Shown one piece after another: positions 61,001 to 64,000 of a stretch of 64,000 bases of DNA. The notes under the pieces are model-generated. The model did no database searches, was not told the DNA's origin, and saw only the letters and a list, made by a program, of their open reading frames with translations. Position numbers and translations under genes: made by a program. The stretch spans positions 2,505,001 to 2,569,000 of the forward strand of contig NZ_CP113948.1 in NCBI RefSeq assembly GCF_026810365.1, in the 5' to 3' direction. Source of the stretch: Flavobacterium praedii. GTDB lineage: Bacteria > Bacteroidota > Bacteroidia > Flavobacteriales > Flavobacteriaceae. Position 1 is the stretch's first letter, and the number at the start of each line of letters is the position of its first letter.

Positions 61001-64000
61001 GAAGCTACAGTAACTTTTAAAGGAATTTCAACTTGATAAAAATCATTAGAATAATCGGCACCAAAACGTAAGAAAGCAACCATTTGATTGTCTTCTAAAA
61101 CTTTTTCATCAGGCAATGACTCAGCATGCAAGAACATTTTGAGTTTATTGTATTGACGCATATCAATATTAAAGTTCTTAAATGCTCCTCTACCATCTAA
61201 AGGTTCCAGTCCTTTGCCAGAAACTTTCATCGAAAGAGATTGCTCATCTTGATTGATAACCGTGTTATTATTATACAATTGTTCCCTAACAACACTTGGG
61301 GGACTAACATAATTTACTGGACATCGATTAGAATTCTCTTCGACATTTACGGATGCTGTTTCATAAATAGTCCCATCATCATTAACATTCAAATCATTAA
61401 AATCTAATGCTTGGGTATAACGTCTCCATTCTCCTCTAATTAAATCTAAGGCACCAAAACGCAAAGTAACCTGATCCGAAAAATCAGTCATAAACATTCG
61501 CATAAAACGTATAGATCTAAAATCCGAAATTTCACCAATGATGTTTTGTGGCAAAGCAACTGGTATTTTAAACTGTATCCATCGTGCTTCTGTTGTACTA
61601 CCATTGGCCAATGTTACCACTGTGTTTCGAACATCCGAAATGTTATTCTGACCAACTTCCATATTGGGTTTCATATCAATACTGTATTCGTAATACGCAT
61701 TGATTGTGTTCATAGTATTATCTCTATTGACATCCTCTACATCTGGAACTGTCGAAGAACCTCTATTGGGAGAATCGATATTAACATTTGAATTCCCATC
61801 GACACCGTTGTAATTTTTATAACGATTTAATATATCACCAGTTGTGTTTAAATAATAGGTATAATTATCCCCTGCTGGATCAGGGTCTGAGGCATACACA
61901 TCATAGATCTTTGCTTCTTCACTAGAAGGAAGTCCGTCCAATCCAACATCCTGATTGACACGATTACCTGCATTATTATCGAAAGCATAAATTAAGGATT
62001 GAGAAGCAGGTACATTACCCCAATTTGCTTTCCCTGGCAACGGACTTGCAATGATCTGATTTGGTCCTAATCCATTTTCATAAAATTTTCGATCATCTTT
62101 TAAAATGTCTTCTGAAATTTCTCCAAGATTAAAATAGACTTTTCCTGTATTTGATTGTGGAATCTTTCCTTCTCCTACATAAGGATCCATAACCCAAAAC
62201 TGAATATATTCTACATTACTTTGTTCAAAATTTGTAGCACTTAACGATCTCACTATACCTCCAAAATTCTCTTTGGGTGTATCGCCAAAAGTGGCCGAAT
62301 TATTGTAAGGTCCGCGCTCTTTGGGATAAAAACTCAAATCCAATGTATTTACAACAAGGGATTGTCCCTGAACAATATCGGTCAAAGGGTACAATTCTTC
62401 ACTATAAACTCTCCTAGTCGTATTCAATGATAAATCATCATTTGAAATTCCAGATGGTTTTGACGTATAAAAAACGGGGTCGATAGAATACCAAGATAAT
62501 TTCGATCTTTTAAATCCATAGCTCAAATCAGTGGCAGTAGCATTAAAGCCATAATCTGTTGGTTTCTGAGCATTTTCATTGGTTGGCGTTGACGACAAAC
62601 TCCAAGCATAAGGAGAACGCAAATCTATTGAAGATTGAGAACTTTCAAAATCATCTACATAACTAGTAGATTCTCCCTGAAATTGATCTCCTTTTGATGC
62701 ATTGGGCATCAAATAAGCAAATTCACCACTTACCGAAATATTAGATGGCACATCAGTATCTATATTAGGCAGTTTATTAACCAAACGGGTAAAAAAGGGC
62801 ACTTGAGAGGAATAATTTCCGTGTAATCCGAAAATACTATTATTTACTGATTCTTGACCATAAGTTGATTTTTGAGTAAAAGGCTTCTCTTTCATATTTA
62901 AAAAAGTAGCCCCAACCATAAAATTTTCAGAAATTAAATGATCAACATTAACCCCAAAAAACCTCCTAGTTTGTTGGCCAAAAACAGAATTATTTTCTAA
63001 TGAAATCTCGATAGGAGTATTAGACGCTTGCAAAGAAGGATCTAAAATCTGGACTCTCCCCAATTGATAATTGACACTATAATCTACACCTTCTAGTAAA
63101 ACCCTCCCAGCAGCTACGACTTTAACAGACCCCTGAGGAACATTAAATGCCCCAATAGAAATACCATCACCACCTACCGATTTAAACTTTCCTCTCAAAA
63201 GAAATTTATTCACCTCTGGATTTTGAATGGCACCCGCTTGAGTTATTCGATACATGTATGGATTTACATATTTTTTTTGATTATCATTATACGTAGTTAC
63301 ATCATCATAATTTCGTGGAGAGTTTGGATCATCTAACTTATTAAACAGTAATTCACCAAAAGGCTCTTTACTTGTGAAAATAATTCTACCATTTTGGGTA
63401 TCCACAGTTAATCCAGGAATGAAATCAAAAAAACCATCTCCTCCAGTTTGAGGATCATTATTAAAATTTAGCTTATCAACATTTAGAACTTTCAACAAAG
63501 TTGTATTTTCTACTGTGTTTTCAGGCAAAGGGTTTAATGGAAAGGGCACTGAATTTCCAGCAGCGTCTTTTGCCGGTGTAATATAATTTAAGGCTGATGG
63601 ATTTTTATATAATATATTTAATCTAAAATCATCTTGAATTAATTGGTAGGCACCGGGGATTTGATAAATATTTTTCATCATCAAATTCCAAACAGGATTT
63701 GAAACATTTGTCAAACTGCTTTTCAACATTTTTAAAATTAAAGTCTGAGAAACAACCGTTTGATTTGAAGGTTGGTTTCCACCTACCACAGTAGCTTCAA
63801 CACCATCATTTCCAAATTCACCCACTTGATATACTTTATCTCCAATAGAATACTCATAGGCAACAGCTAAAATCTCATCATTTGCCAATTTCTGTTGCAA
63901 AGATATATACCCCAATTGTGTATTAAAAGTATATTCATTTGGCAATAACTTACGGGCATTTTCTAATTTAGAATAATCTTGACCTTCGGTAATTTTAAGA
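58057..64000 (-). CDS. sprA: Type IX secretion translocon/gliding protein SprA (3' part, runs off the edge)
   Basis: At least 1,980 residues of SprA, the very large outer-membrane translocon of type IX secretion, required for gliding and secretion of adhesins. The frame is open to base 64000 (upstream residues read [16 protein letters not shown]), so the true start lies outside; the full protein is about 2,400 residues in F. johnsoniae. Visible features are repeated barrel strands, an apparent surface insert rich in Asp/Asn (about position 61700-62100 in DNA), and the C-terminal end [18 protein letters not shown]. Clients such as the type B protein at the left edge would be exported through it. 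No frameshift was noticed. Confidence 0.93.
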   Translation of the reverse strand, partial: LKITEGQDYSKLENARKLLPNEYTFNTQLGYISLQQKLANDEILAVAYEYSIGDKVYQVGEFGNDGVEATVVGGNQPSNQTVVSQTLILKMLKSSLTNVSNPVWNLMMKNIYQIPGAYQLIQDDFRLNILYKNPSALNYITPAKDAAGNSVPFPLNPLPENTVENTTLLKVLNVDKLNFNNDPQTGGDGFFDFIPGLTVDTQNGRIIFTSKEPFGELLFNKLDDPNSPRNYDDVTTYNDNQKKYVNPYMYRITQAGAIQNPEVNKFLLRGKFKSVGGDGISIGAFNVPQGSVKVVAAGRVLLEGVDYSVNYQLGRVQILDPSLQASNTPIEISLENNSVFGQQTRRFFGVNVDHLISENFMVGATFLNMKEKPFTQKSTYGQESVNNSIFGLHGNYSSQVPFFTRLVNKLPNIDTDVPSNISVSGEFAYLMPNASKGDQFQGESTSYVDDFESSQSSIDLRSPYAWSLSSTPTNENAQKPTDYGFNATATDLSYGFKRSKLSWYSIDPVFYTSKPSGISNDDLSLNTTRRVYSEELYPLTDIVQGQSLVVNTLDLSFYPKERGPYNNSATFGDTPKENFGGIVRSLSATNFEQSNVEYIQFWVMDPYVGEGKIPQSNTGKVYFNLGEISEDILKDDRKFYENGLGPNQIIASPLPGKANWGNVPASQSLIYAFDNNAGNRVNQDVGLDGLPSSEEAKIYDVYASDPDPAGDNYTYYLNTTGDILNRYKNYNGVDGNSNVNIDSPNRGSSTVPDVEDVNRDNTMNTINAYYEYSIDMKPNMEVGQNNISDVRNTVVTLANGSTTEARWIQFKIPVALPQNIIGEISDFRSIRFMRMFMTDFSDQVTLRFGALDLIRGEWRRYTQALDFNDLNVNDDGTIYETASVNVEENSNRCPVNYVSPPSVVREQLYNNNTVINQDEQSLSMKVSGKGLEPLDGRGAFKNFNIDMRQYNKLKMFLHAESLPDEKVLEDNQMVAFLRFGADYSNDFYQVEIPLKVTVASSSGGSNCAPLSSELVWPTENEIDLSLELLTQLKLKSLKIDKSTLPTDGIYYSDDDPTQVGGDGNSKLRLGIKGNPNLGLIRNIMLGVKSNEPHDAIKGEVWFNELRLADMDNKGGMAALLNVDTNFADLATVSFSGNMKNIGFGTIEQGPNERSREDIQQYNVVTNINLGKFLPKKWGINVPFNYSIGEEIVKPEYDPFYEDIKLQQVLDDADTKAERKSKLNQAIDYTKRKSINFIGVRKERNAEQKPMPYDVENFTFSQYFNEVQRHDFEVEKNLDQQSRTTVDYAFAFQPKPIEPFQKTKFMKKSSYWKFLSDLNFNYLPSSVTFNTNVVRQNNEQQFRQVEDIGIGFDPLYRRNYGFNYQYGFNFNLTKSLKINYTASSRNLVKSYLDENDQTIDGVTIWDRYFDTGTANFHMQQFVLNYELPLNKIPFLSFIKANYSYTGDYSWQQASEAFGKVEKNGQYYDLGSTVQNAKTTNFSTTFTMDTFYKYLGISKNSSAAKPKVAQVPKPGEKIVKTDPLKKINQNQFVEGLKGVLTSLKTVNLSFTDNQGTVLPGYTPGIGFFGSSKPTLGFVFGSQNDVRYEAAKNGWLTTYQEFNQNYTNVKKQEFKGSANLELTPDLKIDLLGDRSYSENFSEQYDVGANGQYNPRSPYNFGIFSISTILIRTSFSTSDEFSSTAFDKFRENRLVIAKRLATARGGIDVTDPAQLDSKGFPLGYSSSNQAVLLPAFLAAYSGSNASSTSTSIFKNFPLPNWAIKYTGLMRYEFFKKNFKRFSLQQIYRASYTVNSFRSNFKYTENPNGKDDSGNYFNPTIMSNVTLVEQFNPLVKLDFELKNSFKILTQINKDRALSMSFDNNLLTEVHGIEYVVGLGYRIKDVVFSSSLADNPTGVIKSDINIKADLTLRDNQTIVRYLDYNNNQLGGGQNIWTLNVTSDYSLSKNLTIIFYYNHSFSKPVISTSFPLTNIRSGFTFRYTFGN

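Overview
The window is AT-rich DNA from a member of the Flavobacteriia, most likely Flavobacterium or a close relative. The evidence is a type IX secretion (T9SS) and gliding gene set (sprA, remB, a PorP/SprF protein, a type B sorting-domain adhesin), the Bacteroidota gene order tig-clpP-clpX, the block DUF6089-uppS-bamA-skp-skp, a ctaB-coxIII-coxIII-coxIV-sco block, and repeated promoter boxes of the form TAnnTTTG with TTG 17-20 bp upstream. No insertion sequence, prophage, CRISPR array or rRNA is visible; there is one tRNA (Glu). The region reads as chromosomal backbone.

Layout. 1-8.2 kb: the tail of an RlmB-like methyltransferase, a secreted C-type lectin-like adhesin, a FolK-deoxynucleoside kinase fusion, SppA and an AsmA-like protein. 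8.2-16.2 kb: DUF2797 and GH3 genes (divergent), clpX, clpP and trigger factor, a MOSC protein and tRNA-Glu. 16.3-21 kb: small metal-binding and membrane proteins, an alpha/beta hydrolase, pdxJ, a CBS protein, NAD kinase. 21.2-27.8 kb: an envelope-biogenesis operon (DUF6089 protein, undecaprenyl diphosphate synthase, BamA, two Skp/OmpH chaperones), then glutamate racemase. 27.8-34.7 kb: two envelope proteins (one DUF4270), then a beta-barrel protein, a kelch lipoprotein, DUF4907, and a LytS/LytTR two-component pair. 35-39.9 kb: gamma carbonic anhydrase, PorP/SprF, Nfu, a 22-residue repeat protein, MscS, TsaB. 40-47.3 kb: a MacAB-TolC-like exporter with two adaptors and two permeases. 47.4-54.1 kb: DUF4403, then cytochrome oxidase assembly and subunit genes. 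54.2-64 kb: remB, deoC, vanZ-like, gcvH and most of sprA, which runs off the right edge.

The most unusual signals are not ordinary genes. (1) Two 115-bp intergenic elements (8280-8394 and 14921-15035, opposite strands) align without gaps and share two hairpins whose stems differ largely by compensatory base changes. (2) Degenerate heptanucleotide arrays (consensus near AATCTRA, exact 7-nt period) lie immediately before the start codons of five genes, in the sense orientation of each gene. (3) A 170-residue protein contains five exact 22-residue, proline-started amphipathic repeats resembling the architecture of exchangeable apolipoproteins, next to a mechanosensitive channel gene. Smaller items are a palindrome over the tig promoter, a Cys-less SCO-like protein beside a normal SCO, and a two-adaptor exporter.

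All functional calls come from reading the translated sequences and motifs; no database search was run.
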